A DNA stretch of 64,000 bases, taken from positions 1 to 64,000 of the forward strand of contig CALMJS010000034.1 in NCBI GenBank assembly GCA_937864535.1, written 5' to 3'. The stretch is from an uncultured Paracoccaceae bacterium (lineage in GTDB: Bacteria; Pseudomonadota; Alphaproteobacteria; Rhodobacterales; Rhodobacteraceae). The translations under genes were made by a program, and so were the position numbers. Shown here in pieces: positions 43,601 through 53,368 of the stretch (positions are counted from its first letter, which is position 1; the number at the start of each line of letters is the position of its first letter). The notes under the pieces were generated by a model, which saw only the letters and a list, made by a program, of their open reading frames with translations, was not told where the DNA came from and did no database searches.

Positions 43601-44021
43601 TGCCCAGACGATCCATCGCTTCGCGGAACAGCTTGCGGTCCTCTGCCATTTCGATGGCGTCGCGTTTCGCGCCGATCATTTCGACGTTGAACTTTTCCAG
43701 CACGCCCATGTCGGCCAGTGCCAGAGCGGTGTTCAGACCGGTTTGGCCGCCCATCGTCGGCAGCAGCGCGTCGGGGCGTTCCTTTTCGATGATCTTGGCC
43801 ACCACTTCGGGGGTGATCGGTTCGATATAGGTCGCGTCGGCCAGACCCGGGTCGGTCATGATCGTTGCCGGGTTCGAGTTTACGAGGATAACGCGGTATC
43901 CTTCTTCGCGCAGGGCTTTACAGGCTTGAGCGCCCGAGTAGTCAAATTCGCAGGCCTGTCCGATGACAATGGGCCCCGCTCCGATGATCATGATCGACTT
44001 GATGTCGGTTCTCTTCGGCAT
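40689..44021 (-). CDS. carB: Carbamoyl-phosphate synthase large subunit
   Basis: A 1110-residue enzyme making carbamoyl phosphate for arginine and pyrimidine synthesis. Two homologous ATP-grasp halves are visible: [20 protein letters not shown] at the N-terminus and [20 protein letters not shown] in the second half (near residue 560). ATP-site loops include [20 protein letters not shown] and [20 protein letters not shown]. The C-terminal MGS-like allosteric domain ([20 protein letters not shown] to the end) is present. The length is slightly above the usual 1070-1080. carA is not adjacent. argF, which uses the product, lies at the window end. Confidence 0.97.
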   Translation of the reverse strand: MPKRTDIKSIMIIGAGPIVIGQACEFDYSGAQACKALREEGYRVILVNSNPATIMTDPGLADATYIEPITPEVVAKIIEKERPDALLPTMGGQTGLNTALALADMGVLEKFNVEMIGAKRDAIEMAEDRKLFREAMDRLGIENPKATIVTAPKDAKGKKDLKAGLALATAALEEIGLPAIIRPAFTLGGTGGGVAYNREEYEYYCRSGMDASPVGQILVDESLLGWKEYEMEVVRDKADNAIIVCSIENVDPMGVHTGDSITVAPALTLTDKEYQIMRNGSIAVLREIGVETGGSNVQWAINPKDGRMVVIEMNPRVSRSSALASKATGFPIAKIAAKLAVGYTLDELDNDITKVTPASFEPTIDYVVTKIPRFAFEKFPGSKPELTTAMKSVGEAMAIGRTFHESMQKALASMETGLTGFDEVKIPGAPDKAAISAALSKATPDRLRVIAQAMREGFSNDEIQAITAFDPWFLCRIREIVDAEADVKKNGLPVTEHGLRKLKMMGFTDARLAKLTGRDEDNIRRARHNLGVTAVFKRIDTCAAEFEAQTPYMYSTYEVPAMGDVECESRPTDRKKVVILGGGPNRIGQGIEFDYCCCHACFSLTEQGYETIMINCNPETVSTDYDTSDRLYFEPLTFEHVMEILRVEQQNGTLHGVIVQFGGQTPLKLANALHENGIPILGTSPDAIDLAEDRERFQYLVNRLGLKQPVNGIAHSDAQALDIAANIGFPLVIRPSYVLGGRAMEIVRDQSQLERYISEAVVVSGDSPVLLDSYLSGATEVDVDALCDGKNVHVAGIMQHIEEAGVHSGDSACCLPPHTLPAEIVDEIRKQTVALALALEVKGLMNVQFAVKGTDVYLIEVNPRASRTVPFVAKATDSAIASIAARLMAGEPLSNFPLRDAFPADMDPMATLPQGDPFTLADPKTPWFSVKEAVLPFARFPGVDTILGPEMRSTGEVMGWDRSFARAFLKAQLGAGTHLPEEGNVFISIRDGDKGADMVEAAKILSELGFGILATRGTGAWLAENGVSYEPVNKVYEGGRTIVDLLKDGQVQLVFNTTEGAQAVNDSREIRSVALYDKLPYFTTAAGSHAAALAMKARQEGDIDVRSLQG

Positions 44022-44322
44022 AACGGACCTCTTTCTTTTCTGGCAGCTGGCGCAGGGCGGCGCGGGACGGCGCGCCCAAATTGACGTGCCTTATAGGCAT
44101 GGCGCGGCAGGGTTCAAGCCTAGACAGACACCATCGGCAACTTATTCGGCATATGGACCTCGGGGATAGGGGCCATCTGACGGAATTTTGCGAATTTCGG
44201 GCGAAAATGGGCTGTTTGTTACCCGCAGACTCGGGCAGCTAGGCGGTGTTTGCATTCGCAGCACAGGTGTGATCCCTGCTGGGGGTGAATCGCTTGGGCA
44301 GATCAGGACAAAGGGAACCGCG
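44022..44322. other. Divergent intergenic region between carB and pabB
   Basis: About 300 bases containing the promoters of two divergent genes. I see no ORF with convincing coding features, no strong terminator and no tRNA. A T-arm-like string (GGGTTCAAGCC near 44108) has no matching acceptor or anticodon structure. Confidence 0.5.
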
Positions 44323-45426
44323 ATGCGCGTGACATTCGATCATGGGCCAATGGGCGGGGCGGCGCTGTTTGAAAACGCCCGCCAGGTGATCGAGGCATGG
44401 ACCGCCGAACAGGTGCCCGCCGCGCTGTCGGCATTGGACGCGGCAGAGGGCTGGCTGGCGGGCTATTGCAGCTATGAACTGGGCTATGCGCTAGAGCCGC
44501 GTCTGCATGCGCTGATGCCATCGCAGCGCAGGGTGCCGCTGATCCGGTTCGGTGTTTACGACGCACCCAAAGCGCCGACACCCGTCGCGCCCTCCGGCGG
44601 GCTCGGTCCGTTGGTGCCGCAGTGGTCCGCCGCTGACCACGCCGCCGCCATCGCGCAGGTGCGCGGCTATATTGCTGCGGGGGATGTCTATCAGATCAAT
44701 CTGACCTTTCCGGTCGAGGCCGAGGCGCATGGCACGCCGCAGGGTCTGTTCGCGGCCTTGGCAGCGCATCAATCCGTTGGCCATGGGGCACTGATCGAAC
44801 AGGACGGTCCGGCGATTCTGTCCCGTTCGCCCGAACTGTTCTATCGGGTGACCGGGGGCCAGATCGAAACGCTGCCGATGAAGGGGACGATGCCGCGCGG
44901 GCTGACCCCGGCCGAGGATGCCGCACACCGCGATTTTCTGGCCAGCGATGAAAAGAACCGCGCCGAAAATCTGATGATCGTCGATCTGCTGCGCAATGAC
45001 CTGTCGCGGGTCTGCGTTCCGGGAACTGTGCGGGTGCCGGACCTGTTTCGCGTGGATACCTATGCCACCGTGCACCAGATGGTCAGCCGCGTGACTGCGC
45101 GGCTGCGCCCCGAGGTCACGACCGCGGACATTCTGGCGGCGCTCTTTCCCTGCGGGTCGATCACAGGCGCGCCGAAACTGCGAGCGATGCAGATCATCCG
45201 CGACCTCGAACCTTGGCCCCGGGATATCTATTGCGGCAGCATCGGATGGATCGCGCCGAACGGCGACGCCTGTATGAATGTGGCAATTCGCACGCTGTTG
45301 ATCGAGGATCGCCGCGCCACGCTGAATGTCGGCGGCGGGATCGTCTGGGATTCGACCGCCGAGGCCGAATACGCCGAAGCGCTGTGGAAAACCCGCTTTG
45401 CACAGCTGCCTTTGGTGGCGGCATAG
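44323..45426 (+). CDS. pabB: Aminodeoxychorismate synthase component I
   Basis: A 367-residue chorismate-utilising enzyme making 4-amino-4-deoxychorismate for folate. Visible are [64 protein letters not shown] (with the catalytic Lys of the PIKGT-type loop), [20 protein letters not shown] and [20 protein letters not shown]. It is somewhat short for PabB because the N-terminal domain is compact, as is common in Rhodobacterales. No pabA or pabC is adjacent; folC elsewhere in the window acts later in the same pathway. Confidence 0.92.
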   Translation: MRVTFDHGPMGGAALFENARQVIEAWTAEQVPAALSALDAAEGWLAGYCSYELGYALEPRLHALMPSQRRVPLIRFGVYDAPKAPTPVAPSGGLGPLVPQWSAADHAAAIAQVRGYIAAGDVYQINLTFPVEAEAHGTPQGLFAALAAHQSVGHGALIEQDGPAILSRSPELFYRVTGGQIETLPMKGTMPRGLTPAEDAAHRDFLASDEKNRAENLMIVDLLRNDLSRVCVPGTVRVPDLFRVDTYATVHQMVSRVTARLRPEVTTADILAALFPCGSITGAPKLRAMQIIRDLEPWPRDIYCGSIGWIAPNGDACMNVAIRTLLIEDRRATLNVGGGIVWDSTAEAEYAEALWKTRFAQLPLVAA

Positions 45427-45521
45427 GGCGACAAAGGCTATTCCGGGTCGCGCCGCACTTGACTTCCTGCGCCGCAACCTGTGTATCGACGCCGAACCCC
45501 GTAAACCAAGGGATACGACCT

Positions 45522-47309
45522 ATGCACGCCTATCGCACCCATACTTGCGCCCAACTGACCAAGGAAAATGTCGGCCAGACCGTCCGGCTGTCTGGCTGGG
45601 TCCACCGGGTACGCGACCACGGCGGGATTTTGTTCATCGACCTGCGCGACACCTATGGCGTGACGCAGGTGCTGTGCGATCCCGACAGCCCCGCCTTTGC
45701 CGATGTGGAAAAGGTCCGCAGCGAATGGTGTATTCGCATCGACGGCGAAGTGAAGGCCCGTTCGGCCGATCTGGTGAACCCCAAGCTGCCGACCGGCGAA
45801 ATCGAAGTGTTCGTCCGTGATATCGAAGTGCTTGGCGCGTCCAAAGAACTGCCGCTGATGGTGTTCGGCGATCAGGAATACCCCGAAGAAACCCGGCTCA
45901 AGTATCGCTATCTGGACCTGCGCCGCGATGCGATGCAGACCAGCATGAAGCTGCGCACCGACGTCGTGCGGTCCATGCGCCAGCGCATGTGGGACAAGGG
46001 CTTCCGCGAATTCCAGACGCCGATCATCACCGCCTCGTCCCCAGAGGGCGCACGCGACTTCCTCGTGCCGTCGCGTCTGCACCCGGGCAAGTTCTACGCC
46101 CTGCCGCAGGCTCCGCAGCAGTTCAAGCAGCTGATCATGGTGTCGGGCTACGACAAATATTTCCAGATCGCGCCCTGTTTCCGCGACGAAGACCCGCGCG
46201 CTGACCGTTCGCCGACCGATTTCTACCAGCTCGACCTCGAAATGTCGTTCGTGACCCAGCAGGACGTGTTCGACACCATCGCACCGGTTCTGGCAGGGGT
46301 GTTCAGCGAATTTGGCGGCGGCAAAAAGGTCGATAATCCGGCGGAATGGCCGCAGATTTCCTACCGTGATGCCGCCCTGTGGTACGGCACCGACAAGCCG
46401 GACCTGCGCAACCCGATCAAGATGCAGACCGTGTCCGAGCATTTCGCCGGTTCCGGTTTCGCCATTTTTGCAAAACTGCTGGAACAGGACGGCACCGAAA
46501 TCCGTGCGATTCCGGCCCCGACCGGCGGGTCGCGCAAATTCTGTGACCGGATGAACGCCTTTGCCCAGAAAGAGGGTCTGCCCGGCATGGGCTATATCTT
46601 CTGGCGCACCGCCGACAACGGCGAGATGGAAGCCGCAGGTCCGCTGGCCAAAAACATCGGCCCGGAACGCACCGAAGCGATCCGCCAGCAGCTTGGCCTT
46701 GGGAACGGCGACGCGGCCTTCTTCCTTGGCGGCAAGCCGTCGTCCTTTGAAAAGGTCGCAGGCAAGGCCCGCACCGTGATCGGCGATGAACTGGGCCTGA
46801 CCGAAAAGGATCGTTTTGCCTTTGCATGGATCGTGGATTTCCCGATCTACCAAAAGGACGAAGAGACCGGCGGTTACGAATTCGAACACAACCCCTTCTC
46901 GATGCCGCAGGGCGGGATGGATGCGCTGCTTGGCGATCCGCTGGCTGTGCGCGGGTTCCAGTACGACCTCGCCTGTAACGGCTACGAACTGGTGTCGGGC
47001 GCGATCCGGAACCACAAGCCGGAGATCATGTTCAAGGCCTTTGAAATCGCTGGCTACGGCGAAGACGAGGTCCGCCGCCGCTTTGGCGGGATGGTCAACG
47101 CGTTCCAATATGGTGCGCCGCCGCACGGTGGCTGTGCCGCCGGGATCGACCGTATCGTCATGCTGCTGGCCGACACCGCCAACATCCGCGAAGTCATCAT
47201 GTTCCCGATGAACCAGCGTGCCGAAGACCTGATGATGAACGCGCCGAGCGAGCCGACCAACGAACAGCTGCGCGAACTGCGTCTGCGGGTTCTGCCGCCC
47301 GAAGCCTAA
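45522..47309 (+). CDS. aspS: Aspartyl-tRNA synthetase
   Basis: A 595-residue class II synthetase of the bacterial type. It has an N-terminal OB-fold anticodon-binding domain ([20 protein letters not shown]), motif 1 region ([34 protein letters not shown]), motif 2 ([20 protein letters not shown]), the bacterial GAD insertion (about 290-420) and motif 3 ([14 protein letters not shown]). It charges tRNA-Asp and, if no asparaginyl-tRNA synthetase is present, perhaps tRNA-Asn. The gene is alone, ending in a terminator. Confidence 0.97.
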   Translation: MHAYRTHTCAQLTKENVGQTVRLSGWVHRVRDHGGILFIDLRDTYGVTQVLCDPDSPAFADVEKVRSEWCIRIDGEVKARSADLVNPKLPTGEIEVFVRDIEVLGASKELPLMVFGDQEYPEETRLKYRYLDLRRDAMQTSMKLRTDVVRSMRQRMWDKGFREFQTPIITASSPEGARDFLVPSRLHPGKFYALPQAPQQFKQLIMVSGYDKYFQIAPCFRDEDPRADRSPTDFYQLDLEMSFVTQQDVFDTIAPVLAGVFSEFGGGKKVDNPAEWPQISYRDAALWYGTDKPDLRNPIKMQTVSEHFAGSGFAIFAKLLEQDGTEIRAIPAPTGGSRKFCDRMNAFAQKEGLPGMGYIFWRTADNGEMEAAGPLAKNIGPERTEAIRQQLGLGNGDAAFFLGGKPSSFEKVAGKARTVIGDELGLTEKDRFAFAWIVDFPIYQKDEETGGYEFEHNPFSMPQGGMDALLGDPLAVRGFQYDLACNGYELVSGAIRNHKPEIMFKAFEIAGYGEDEVRRRFGGMVNAFQYGAPPHGGCAAGIDRIVMLLADTANIREVIMFPMNQRAEDLMMNAPSEPTNEQLRELRLRVLPPEA

Positions 47310-47329
47310 TCGGCAGGCAGCGTCAATAG

Positions 47330-47358
47330 GGGCCAGCGGGGAAACCTGCTGGCCCTTT
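47330..47358 (+). terminator. Intrinsic terminator after aspS
   Basis: GGGCCAGC (47330-47337) pairs with GCTGGCCC (47348-47355) around GGGGAAACCT and is followed by TTTGCGTTT. It begins 21 bases after the aspS stop codon. Confidence 0.8.
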
Positions 47359-47462
47359 GCGTTTCTATCGGCGGTTTATGCCAGAAACCCGGCGATCACG
47401 GCTCTATGACTTGATTTTTGCGCCCCGGCCCCTGACATCTGGGATGAAACGCAGGGGATGAC

Positions 47463-48848
47463 ATGCTGCAACCTTCTGAAATTGCGGCCATTCGGTTTGG
47501 AATTGGCCTGTCGCCGATGCTCTCGGGGCCAAGTGATGCTGCCGGGATATTGGCGCAGTTGGCGCAGTTCGATCAGGATGCGATTGATCTGCCGATCCCG
47601 CCGTTTGACATGGCCCACCCGAGTATCGCTGAACAGCGGGCAATCGGTCGCGACCGGAACCGCGCCAATCAATCGGGGGATGCTGCCGCGATCGAGGCAG
47701 CCCGCGTTGCGACCGATGCCTTGAATGACGCGATGCGGGACCAGTTGCGGATGAACCTGCGCATGACTCTAGCTCGCGGTGTTGCGGCCAGAGACGGGTT
47801 TCGCGAACGGCTGACACGGTTCTGGGCGGACCATTTCACGGTGAAATCCCGCAATGCCGGCGGCCATCATCTGGTCACGCCCTATGTCGAAGAGGCCATT
47901 CGCCCCCATGTTGCCGGGCGCTTTGTCGATCTGCTCTGGTCTGCGACGACGCACCCTATGATGCTCATCTACCTCAATCAGGTCGAGAGTTTTGGCCCGA
48001 ACAGCCCACTTGGGCAGTCCAAGGGACGCGGATTGAATGAAAATCTGGCGCGAGAACTGCTGGAACTGCATACGCTGGGCGTCGGGGCTCCCTATACGGG
48101 GGATGATGTCCTGCAACTAGCCAAGCTGTTGACCGGATTGACCTATACTTGGCGGGACGGGTTTGCCTATGATGCGCGGATGGCCGAACCCGGCGCCGAA
48201 TCCGTGCTGGGGGTGACCTATCCTGCCGACAGCGATCTGTCGGTTGTGCGCACCCTGATCGAGGATTTGGCCGTTCACCCCGCGACGGCGCAGCACATCA
48301 GCCGCAAAATCGCCCGGTATTTTGTGGCCGATCATCCCGATGACGGCCTGGTTGCAGTGATGACCGATGCCTTTGTGGCCAGCGCGGGGGACCTGATGGC
48401 GGTCTATGAGGCGATGCTGGATCATCCTGCCGCCTGGGACCCGGTGCTGCAAAAGGTAAAACTGCCGCTGGATTTTGTGACCTCTGGCCTGCGGGCGCTG
48501 GGTCTGACGGCGGATCAGGTCATGAGCCTGCCGGATAACCGGATTCACCGATCCTTTTTGCTTCCCATGCGGGTGATGGGACAGGATTGGGAGCGGCCGA
48601 TTGGCCCGGATGGCTGGGCGGACGAGGCTGAGGCGTGGATCAATCCGCCGGGCATGGCAGGTCGGATCACATGGGCGCTTCGCGACCCCAAGCTGATCCT
48701 GAGCGATCTGCCTGATCCCCGCGAGTTTGTACATTGGGCGCTCGGCGCCGAGCCGCCAGAGCAGGTGCTGTTTGCCGCGCGGGCGGCTGAAACCCGCGAA
48801 GAGGGGGTCGGGATTATCCTCGCCTCTGCCGCCTTCCAAAGGAGATGA
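47463..48848 (+). CDS. DUF1800 domain protein
   Basis: A 461-residue protein with DUF1800 features: RFWADHFTVKSRNAGGHHLV, LRPHVAGRF-like EEAIRPHVAGRFVDLL, HPMMLIYLNQVESFGPNSPL, NENLARELLELHTLGVGAPY, TGDDVLQLAKLLTGLTY, and KIARYFVADHPDDGLVAVMT. The family is almost always encoded with a DUF1501 partner, as here (ATGA overlap). The N-terminus lacks a clear signal peptide. The function is unknown; the pair is thought to act on or beneath the cell envelope. Confidence 0.88.
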   Translation: MLQPSEIAAIRFGIGLSPMLSGPSDAAGILAQLAQFDQDAIDLPIPPFDMAHPSIAEQRAIGRDRNRANQSGDAAAIEAARVATDALNDAMRDQLRMNLRMTLARGVAARDGFRERLTRFWADHFTVKSRNAGGHHLVTPYVEEAIRPHVAGRFVDLLWSATTHPMMLIYLNQVESFGPNSPLGQSKGRGLNENLARELLELHTLGVGAPYTGDDVLQLAKLLTGLTYTWRDGFAYDARMAEPGAESVLGVTYPADSDLSVVRTLIEDLAVHPATAQHISRKIARYFVADHPDDGLVAVMTDAFVASAGDLMAVYEAMLDHPAAWDPVLQKVKLPLDFVTSGLRALGLTADQVMSLPDNRIHRSFLLPMRVMGQDWERPIGPDGWADEAEAWINPPGMAGRITWALRDPKLILSDLPDPREFVHWALGAEPPEQVLFAARAAETREEGVGIILASAAFQRR

Positions 48849-48850
48849 CG

Positions 48851-50026
48851 ATGGATCGTCGGAAATTCCTGCGCAACGGGTTGGCCTTGGGGTGTTCGGC
48901 GGCGGCATCGCCGGTCCTGACGCAGATGGCCTTTGCCTCTGCCCCGTGGGATACGCGGATCGTGGTACTGATTTTGCGCGGGGCGATGGACGGGCTGGAT
49001 GTTGTCCAGCCCTATGGCGATCCGGCCTATGCCGCGCTGCGGCCCAGCCTTGGTCTGGGACCGGCAGGGGGGGCGCTTGATCTCGACGGGTTCTACGCCC
49101 TCCATCCGGCACTGGACCGGTTGATGCCGCTATGGCATGCGGGACAGCTGGGCTTTGCCCATGCTGTGTCCACACCCTATCGCGACAAACGGAGCCATTT
49201 TGACGGTCAGGACCTGCTCGAGGCGGGCGGCGATACCGTCGGCGGCTTGCGCGATGGCTGGTTGAACCGCCTGATGACCGCGACGCCCGCCGTCACCGCC
49301 GAGGCCGCCTATGCGATCGGGCGGGACCATATGTTGATCCTGTCGGGGGATGCGCCGGTGTCGCGCTGGTCGCCCGAGGCACAGTTGACGCTGACCCCGC
49401 AGGCCAAGCGGCTGTTGGAACGGGTTTACGAGGGCGATCCCCTCTTTGAGCAGGCCAGCACAGAGGCGGTGATGATCGCCGAGAGCCTGGCTGCTGAGGA
49501 GGAGTCGCCGATGTCCGATGCGGCGGCGCGGCGCGGTACGGTTGCGCTGGCCAAATTTGCCGCCAGTCGGTTGCGCGACGAGAGCCGGATCGCCAGCTTT
49601 TCTTTGGCGGGTTGGGATACCCACGTCCGGCAGGCCCAGAGCCTGCCACGCGCCCTGCATGGGCTGGCAGATGTGATTTTGACCCTGCAACAGGAACTGG
49701 GACCCGTCTGGGACAAAACCGCAGTGATCGCCCTGACCGAATTCGGCCGCACGGCGCGGGAAAACGGCGACAGGGGCACCGACCATGGCACAGGCGGGGT
49801 TATGCTGACAGCCGGTGGCGCCATTCGGGGGGGGCGTGTGATCGGGGCTTGGCCGGGGCTCGGCGAGGGTGATCTCTATGCGGATCGTGACCTGATGCCG
49901 ACGCGGGATGTTCGCGCCCTTGCCGGGTGGGTTCTGCGCAGTCTGATCGGCACCGAGGCCTCGGTGCTGGAAACGTCGGTGTTCCCCGGCGTCGATCTGG
50001 GCGAGGACCCCGGATTTTTGTCCTGA
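48851..50026 (+). CDS. DUF1501 domain protein, Tat-exported
   Basis: A 391-residue protein with a twin-arginine signal (MDRRKFLRNGLALGCSAAAS) and a body like DUF1501/sulfatase-fold proteins: VLILRGAMDGLDVVQPYGDP, HPALDRLMPLWHAGQLGFAH, VSTPYRDKRSHFDGQDLLEA, GWDTHVRQAQSLPRALHGLA, IALTEFGRTARENGDRGTDH. The His and Asp residues could bind metal. ATG 48851 is chosen because GGAG ends 6 bases upstream; ATG 48845 would abut it. It is translation-coupled to the DUF1800 gene, suggesting co-function. Confidence 0.88.
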   Translation: MDRRKFLRNGLALGCSAAASPVLTQMAFASAPWDTRIVVLILRGAMDGLDVVQPYGDPAYAALRPSLGLGPAGGALDLDGFYALHPALDRLMPLWHAGQLGFAHAVSTPYRDKRSHFDGQDLLEAGGDTVGGLRDGWLNRLMTATPAVTAEAAYAIGRDHMLILSGDAPVSRWSPEAQLTLTPQAKRLLERVYEGDPLFEQASTEAVMIAESLAAEEESPMSDAAARRGTVALAKFAASRLRDESRIASFSLAGWDTHVRQAQSLPRALHGLADVILTLQQELGPVWDKTAVIALTEFGRTARENGDRGTDHGTGGVMLTAGGAIRGGRVIGAWPGLGEGDLYADRDLMPTRDVRALAGWVLRSLIGTEASVLETSVFPGVDLGEDPGFLS

Positions 50027-50206
50027 TCAGGCGTCGGCAATCGTTGCGGTGGGCGTGTGAACGGCATCGGTGGCAACGTCCGTTCCGGCGTCGATGACGG
50101 CAAACAGGGCGATGACCAACATCAACACGCCAGCGCCCAGGATGGTCCAGTCGACGGCATCGCTGCCCTTATCCTCGGACCAAAGTCGTTCTGCCAAGCG
50201 CACCAT
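50027..50206 (-). CDS. Small single-pass membrane protein (Flp-pilin-like)
   Basis: A 59-residue product, MVRLAERLWSEDKGSDAVDW then TILGAGVLMLVIALFAVIDA and a short polar tail. GGAGG lies 8-9 bases before ATG 50206. One hydrophobic helix preceded by a charged N-terminus with Asp/Glu resembles class III Flp pilins (a Glu five residues into the helix is typical; here the site reads DAVDWT). It ends directly against the stop of the convergent DUF1501 gene. It is probably a real conserved short gene; a role as pilin is uncertain because no tad genes are nearby. Confidence 0.65.
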   Translation of the reverse strand: MVRLAERLWSEDKGSDAVDWTILGAGVLMLVIALFAVIDAGTDVATDAVHTPTATIADA

Positions 50207-50357
50207 TCAAGCCTCCGTCATCGATACGGGTCTGTTGTGGCAGGGCACTGGGGCAAGAGTTGGTCGGCTCGACCCGGGAATCGGGCATTTCCGTGACAGT
50301 AGTGCGGTGTTTTCAGTGATTGGGCCGGATATCAGGACAAATCCCTCCGGCATCAGC

Positions 50358-51083
50358 CTACTGTAGCCCGATCTGGGCCTGTGCCTCTAATCGTTGACGC
50401 AGTAGCCCGCGAAGCAGGGTAACCGCATCGCCGGTCCCGGTGCCGCTGCGCTGGCGGGTGGACAGGTCGTTCACCGCCGCTATCAACGCATGATCACCCG
50501 CCGCCAGCGCCACGCTGGTCAGGAATTGCACAACATAGTCCAGATCCGGGGCCTGCGCCGAGGCGTCCAGAACCTCAAGGCAACGGGACAGATCATCCCT
50601 ATAGGCCAATTGATCCGGCCGAATGCGCGCATCGTTGATCAGTCGCGGCCCCTTTGGTTGGCGATCCCTTGGGAGATGCCGCAACAGTTCGGCCTGGAAT
50701 TGCGACAGCCGCGCAATGGGTTTGGCGATGAACCCGTCGGCACCTGCAACCGCGCCGCGCAGGGCCCCGTCAGGATCGCCACTGGTGGCAAGGATCACAT
50801 CGACGCGGGGTTGCGCCCGCGCCAGTTCCGCAATCAATGATTCGCCCGCGCCATCGGGCAGGCCAAGGTCGATAATCACCACCGCCGGGCGATAGGTGCG
50901 CAGGTGTTGGCGGGCATGTGACAGGCTGTCAGCCCGCCGAAGTCGCGCGCCCGAATGCTGGCACATCAGGCGAAATGCCTCGCAGGCAAAGCGGCTATCC
51001 TCGACCAACAGGATTGTCAGACCGGCGAGCGGGCGGTCCGAGGTCGCTGGACGGGTTAGGTAGTACTGATCATGGTCATCCAT
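50358..51083 (-). CDS. Response regulator without DNA-binding output domain
   Basis: A 241-residue protein. Residues 20-135 are a CheY-like receiver: acidic pocket VEDSRF, phospho-acceptor Asp72 (VVIIDLGLPDGAG), Thr100/Ser101 (ILATSGD) and Lys121 (FIAKPIARL). The C-terminal 110 residues are helical with no recognised DNA-binding motif (CLEVLDASAQAPDLDYVVQF, TGDAVTLLRGLLRQRL). ATG 51083 follows AGGGGA. No sensor kinase is adjacent. It may act through protein contacts, for example in phosphorelay or motility control. Confidence 0.82.
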   Translation of the reverse strand: MDDHDQYYLTRPATSDRPLAGLTILLVEDSRFACEAFRLMCQHSGARLRRADSLSHARQHLRTYRPAVVIIDLGLPDGAGESLIAELARAQPRVDVILATSGDPDGALRGAVAGADGFIAKPIARLSQFQAELLRHLPRDRQPKGPRLINDARIRPDQLAYRDDLSRCLEVLDASAQAPDLDYVVQFLTSVALAAGDHALIAAVNDLSTRQRSGTGTGDAVTLLRGLLRQRLEAQAQIGLQ

Positions 51084-51221
51084 TTTGTTGTCCCCTTTTG
51101 GCAGGACAATCAAACGCCAGATTGGTTGATGGCCGGTTAATGGACCCGCGACGTTTGCTCATGTTGCGTCGCAGCAAGGGGCGGGCGATACAGGGGGCAA
51201 GTCACAGGAGAGGAAGCCCAA

Positions 51222-51626
51222 ATGATCGGACGATTGAACCACGTTGCCATTGCTGTGCCGGATTTGACCGCCGCCGCAGCGCAATACCGTGACACTCTGG
51301 GCGCGGTGGTCCGCGATCCGCAGGATGAGCCCGATCACGGCGTCACGGTGGTGTTTATCGAACTGCCGAACACCAAGATCGAATTGCTGTACCCGCTGGG
51401 GGAAAATTCACCGATTCAGGGCTTTCTCGACAAAAACCCGTCGGGCGGCATTCACCATATTTGCTATGAGGTCGTTGACATCATCGCAGCCCGGGACAAA
51501 CTCAAGGGACAAGGCGCGCGCGTGCTGGGGACCGGAGAGCCGAAAATCGGCGCCCATGGCAAACCGGTGTTGTTCCTGCATCCCAAGGACTTTAACGGCT
51601 GCCTGATCGAACTGGAACAGGTCTAG
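51222..51626 (+). CDS. mce: Methylmalonyl-CoA epimerase
   Basis: A 134-residue VOC-fold metalloenzyme converting (S)- to (R)-methylmalonyl-CoA in propionyl-CoA catabolism. Metal ligands are His in RLNHVAIAVPDL (residue 6), His in GGIHHICYEV and Glu in CLIELEQV, with the conserved FIELPNTKIELLYPLGENSP segment. AGGAG precedes the start. The downstream DUF1467 gene follows by 60 bases, an arrangement often seen in this order. Confidence 0.93.
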   Translation: MIGRLNHVAIAVPDLTAAAAQYRDTLGAVVRDPQDEPDHGVTVVFIELPNTKIELLYPLGENSPIQGFLDKNPSGGIHHICYEVVDIIAARDKLKGQGARVLGTGEPKIGAHGKPVLFLHPKDFNGCLIELEQV

Positions 51627-51686
51627 GCTTGCCTCTGACAGGGTTTGGCGTATCTAACGGCAAACCCGCCATTAAAGGAACCATAG

Positions 51687-51983
51687 ATGGGACCGACATC
51701 CGCCCTCGTCCTCTTTGCCGTGATCTGGTTCATGGTGTTCTTTATCGTGCTGCCGCTGCGGCTGACCACCCAAGGCGAGGACGGTAACGTCGTGCCGGGG
51801 ACCCATGTGTCCGCCCCCGCCGACGCGGGCCCGATGCTCAAGCGAAAGGCCAAGATCACGACAGTTGCCGCCGTGATCGTGTGGGGTCTGATCGCCGGCG
51901 TGATCCTGTCGGGCGTCATCTCGATCCGCGATCTGGACTGGTTCAACCGGATGTCGACGCCGGAAAACGCGCAGGGGAACTGA
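51687..51983 (+). CDS. DUF1467 family small membrane protein
   Basis: A 98-residue protein with two transmembrane segments (ALVLFAVIWFMVFFIVLPLR and AAVIVWGLIAGVILSGVISI) and the conserved loop LRLTTQGEDGNVVPGTHVSA, PADAGPMLKRKAKITTVA, characteristic of DUF1467. It is common next to methylmalonyl-CoA epimerase in alphaproteobacteria. The function is unknown. Confidence 0.88.
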   Translation: MGPTSALVLFAVIWFMVFFIVLPLRLTTQGEDGNVVPGTHVSAPADAGPMLKRKAKITTVAAVIVWGLIAGVILSGVISIRDLDWFNRMSTPENAQGN

Positions 51984-51993
51984 TCCCCTGCCT

Positions 51994-52019
51994 TTTCACC
52001 GGCCGTTCAGCCGGTGAAA
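51994..52019. terminator. Bidirectional hairpin between convergent genes
   Basis: TTTCACCGGC (51994-52003) pairs perfectly with GCCGGTGAAA (52010-52019) around CGTTCA. It lies between the DUF1467 gene and the EI24-like gene and includes the last codons of the latter, so it probably ends transcription from both sides, though T-runs are short. Confidence 0.6.
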
Positions 52020-52685
52020 GAGATGCGTAAAGGTCGCCGCACCCAGAACCGGAACCAGCAGGTTCACCAGCGGAAAGGTCAGCGGTATGGCCATCAGGCA
52101 GCCCGCGATCCAGATTTGCACCATATGTCTGCTGCGCAGTTCCTGTGCGCCCGCCCGACCCAGACGTCGCATCGCGGCGAGCGTGAAATATTCACGGCCC
52201 AGCAGATACCCGTTTAGCCCGTAGAAAATAGGCAGGGCTAAAAAGGGCAAAAACGCCAGCAATATCAGCGCGATGATATTCCCGATGATCAACACACCCA
52301 GAAAGCTGAAGGTGTCGCGCAGGCCTTCCCACAGGCCGACATGTGGCACGGTCGGCAGGTGAGGATAATGCTTGTCCTCGACCGCTTGCGCGATGTCGTC
52401 GAGAAACAGCGACGTGATGCTAGAGGCCACCGGAACCATCAGGAAAATCGACAGAAACAGCATGAGCGCCAGCGATCCCCATGACAGCAGATCGCCGACC
52501 CATGTCACCGGGCCGATGCCGGGAATCGTGACGCTACCGGGCGCGAACCAGTCGATCAGCATCAAGAACAGGGCGTAGACCCCGACCAAGAGGGCGATCG
52601 TCAGTCCGACCCCCAAGAGCAGGACCCGCTTGAATCGCGGGTCCGGGAGTTGGCCGAGGGCCTTGAAAAAATCAGTGAGGATCAT
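51996..52685 (-). CDS. EI24/CysZ-like membrane protein
   Basis: A 229-residue protein with about four hydrophobic segments (VLLLGVGLTIALLVGVYALF, LLSWGSLALMLFLSIFLMVP, VLIIGNIIALILLAFLPFLA) and the EI24-domain signature around FYGLNGYLLGREYFTLAAMR. Related proteins include the sulfate permease CysZ. The substrate is unknown. ATG 52685 overlaps the stop of the nitroreductase gene, so the two are co-transcribed. Confidence 0.82.
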   Translation of the reverse strand: MILTDFFKALGQLPDPRFKRVLLLGVGLTIALLVGVYALFLMLIDWFAPGSVTIPGIGPVTWVGDLLSWGSLALMLFLSIFLMVPVASSITSLFLDDIAQAVEDKHYPHLPTVPHVGLWEGLRDTFSFLGVLIIGNIIALILLAFLPFLALPIFYGLNGYLLGREYFTLAAMRRLGRAGAQELRSRHMVQIWIAGCLMAIPLTFPLVNLLVPVLGAATFTHLFHRLNGR

Positions 52686-53275
52686 TCCGATTTCCAAGTG
52701 ACAATCTGCGCCAGATCAGGGCGCGGACGTTCGGGGGGGACGGCGCCTTCGGTGCCGATATGGACGATCCCTGCAACCGATTCATGCGCCGCGAGGCCAA
52801 GCTGGCTCTGGACGAACTCTGGATCGTGGCTGTGCCAGCCCGAAACCCATGCCGCCGCCCAACCAGAGGCCAGCGCGGCATTGACCAGCGACAGGCAGAC
52901 CGCGCCCGCGGAATACTGTTGCTCGATCACCGGAACCTTGGCCGCGGCAATCGGGCTGAACACGACAACCACAGCCAGAGGCGATGCCGCATAGGTGCCC
53001 TTGGGTTTGTCAATGTCGGCCTGAACCAGTCCCAGCCGTTCGCCCGCCGCCTGCAGCGCGTTGGCATAGGCCTCGAGTGCAGGTTTTTCGAGCACGACAA
53101 AGCGCCACGGAACCAGCGCCCCGTGGTCCGGCGTGCGGGCCGCGGCGGTCAGGATCGGCATCAGGGCATCTCGATCCGGAGCAGGGGCCTTGATCATTTT
53201 TGCGGGACGCGACCGACGGGTCATCAGAAACTCGACGGCGGCGGCGTTATAGGCGAGGGGCGCAATCTCGGTCAT
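52682..53275 (-). CDS. Nitroreductase family flavoprotein
   Basis: A 197-residue FMN-dependent oxidoreductase. Features are MTRRSRPAKMIKAPAPDRDA with the FMN-binding RRS motif, AARTPDHGALVPWRFVVLE, QQYSAGAVCLSLVNAALASG, WAAAWVSGW and GIVHIGTEGAVPPERPRPDL, as in the YdjA-like short nitroreductases. The physiological substrate is not known; family members reduce nitroaromatics or quinones. It is coupled to the EI24-like gene downstream. Confidence 0.88.
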   Translation of the reverse strand: MTEIAPLAYNAAAVEFLMTRRSRPAKMIKAPAPDRDALMPILTAAARTPDHGALVPWRFVVLEKPALEAYANALQAAGERLGLVQADIDKPKGTYAASPLAVVVVFSPIAAAKVPVIEQQYSAGAVCLSLVNAALASGWAAAWVSGWHSHDPEFVQSQLGLAAHESVAGIVHIGTEGAVPPERPRPDLAQIVTWKSE

Positions 53276-53368
53276 GGATCAATCCTTTGTCTTTGCAGTC
53301 GATATCGCCTTTGCGGCGTTAAAATTCAATGAGTGGCCCCAAGGTTGTTCACACTATAGAAGATCGCC

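Noticed and set aside
44100-44125. tRNA T-arm-like string GGGTTCAAGCC
   Set aside because: No acceptor stem, D-arm or anticodon arm can be built around it.
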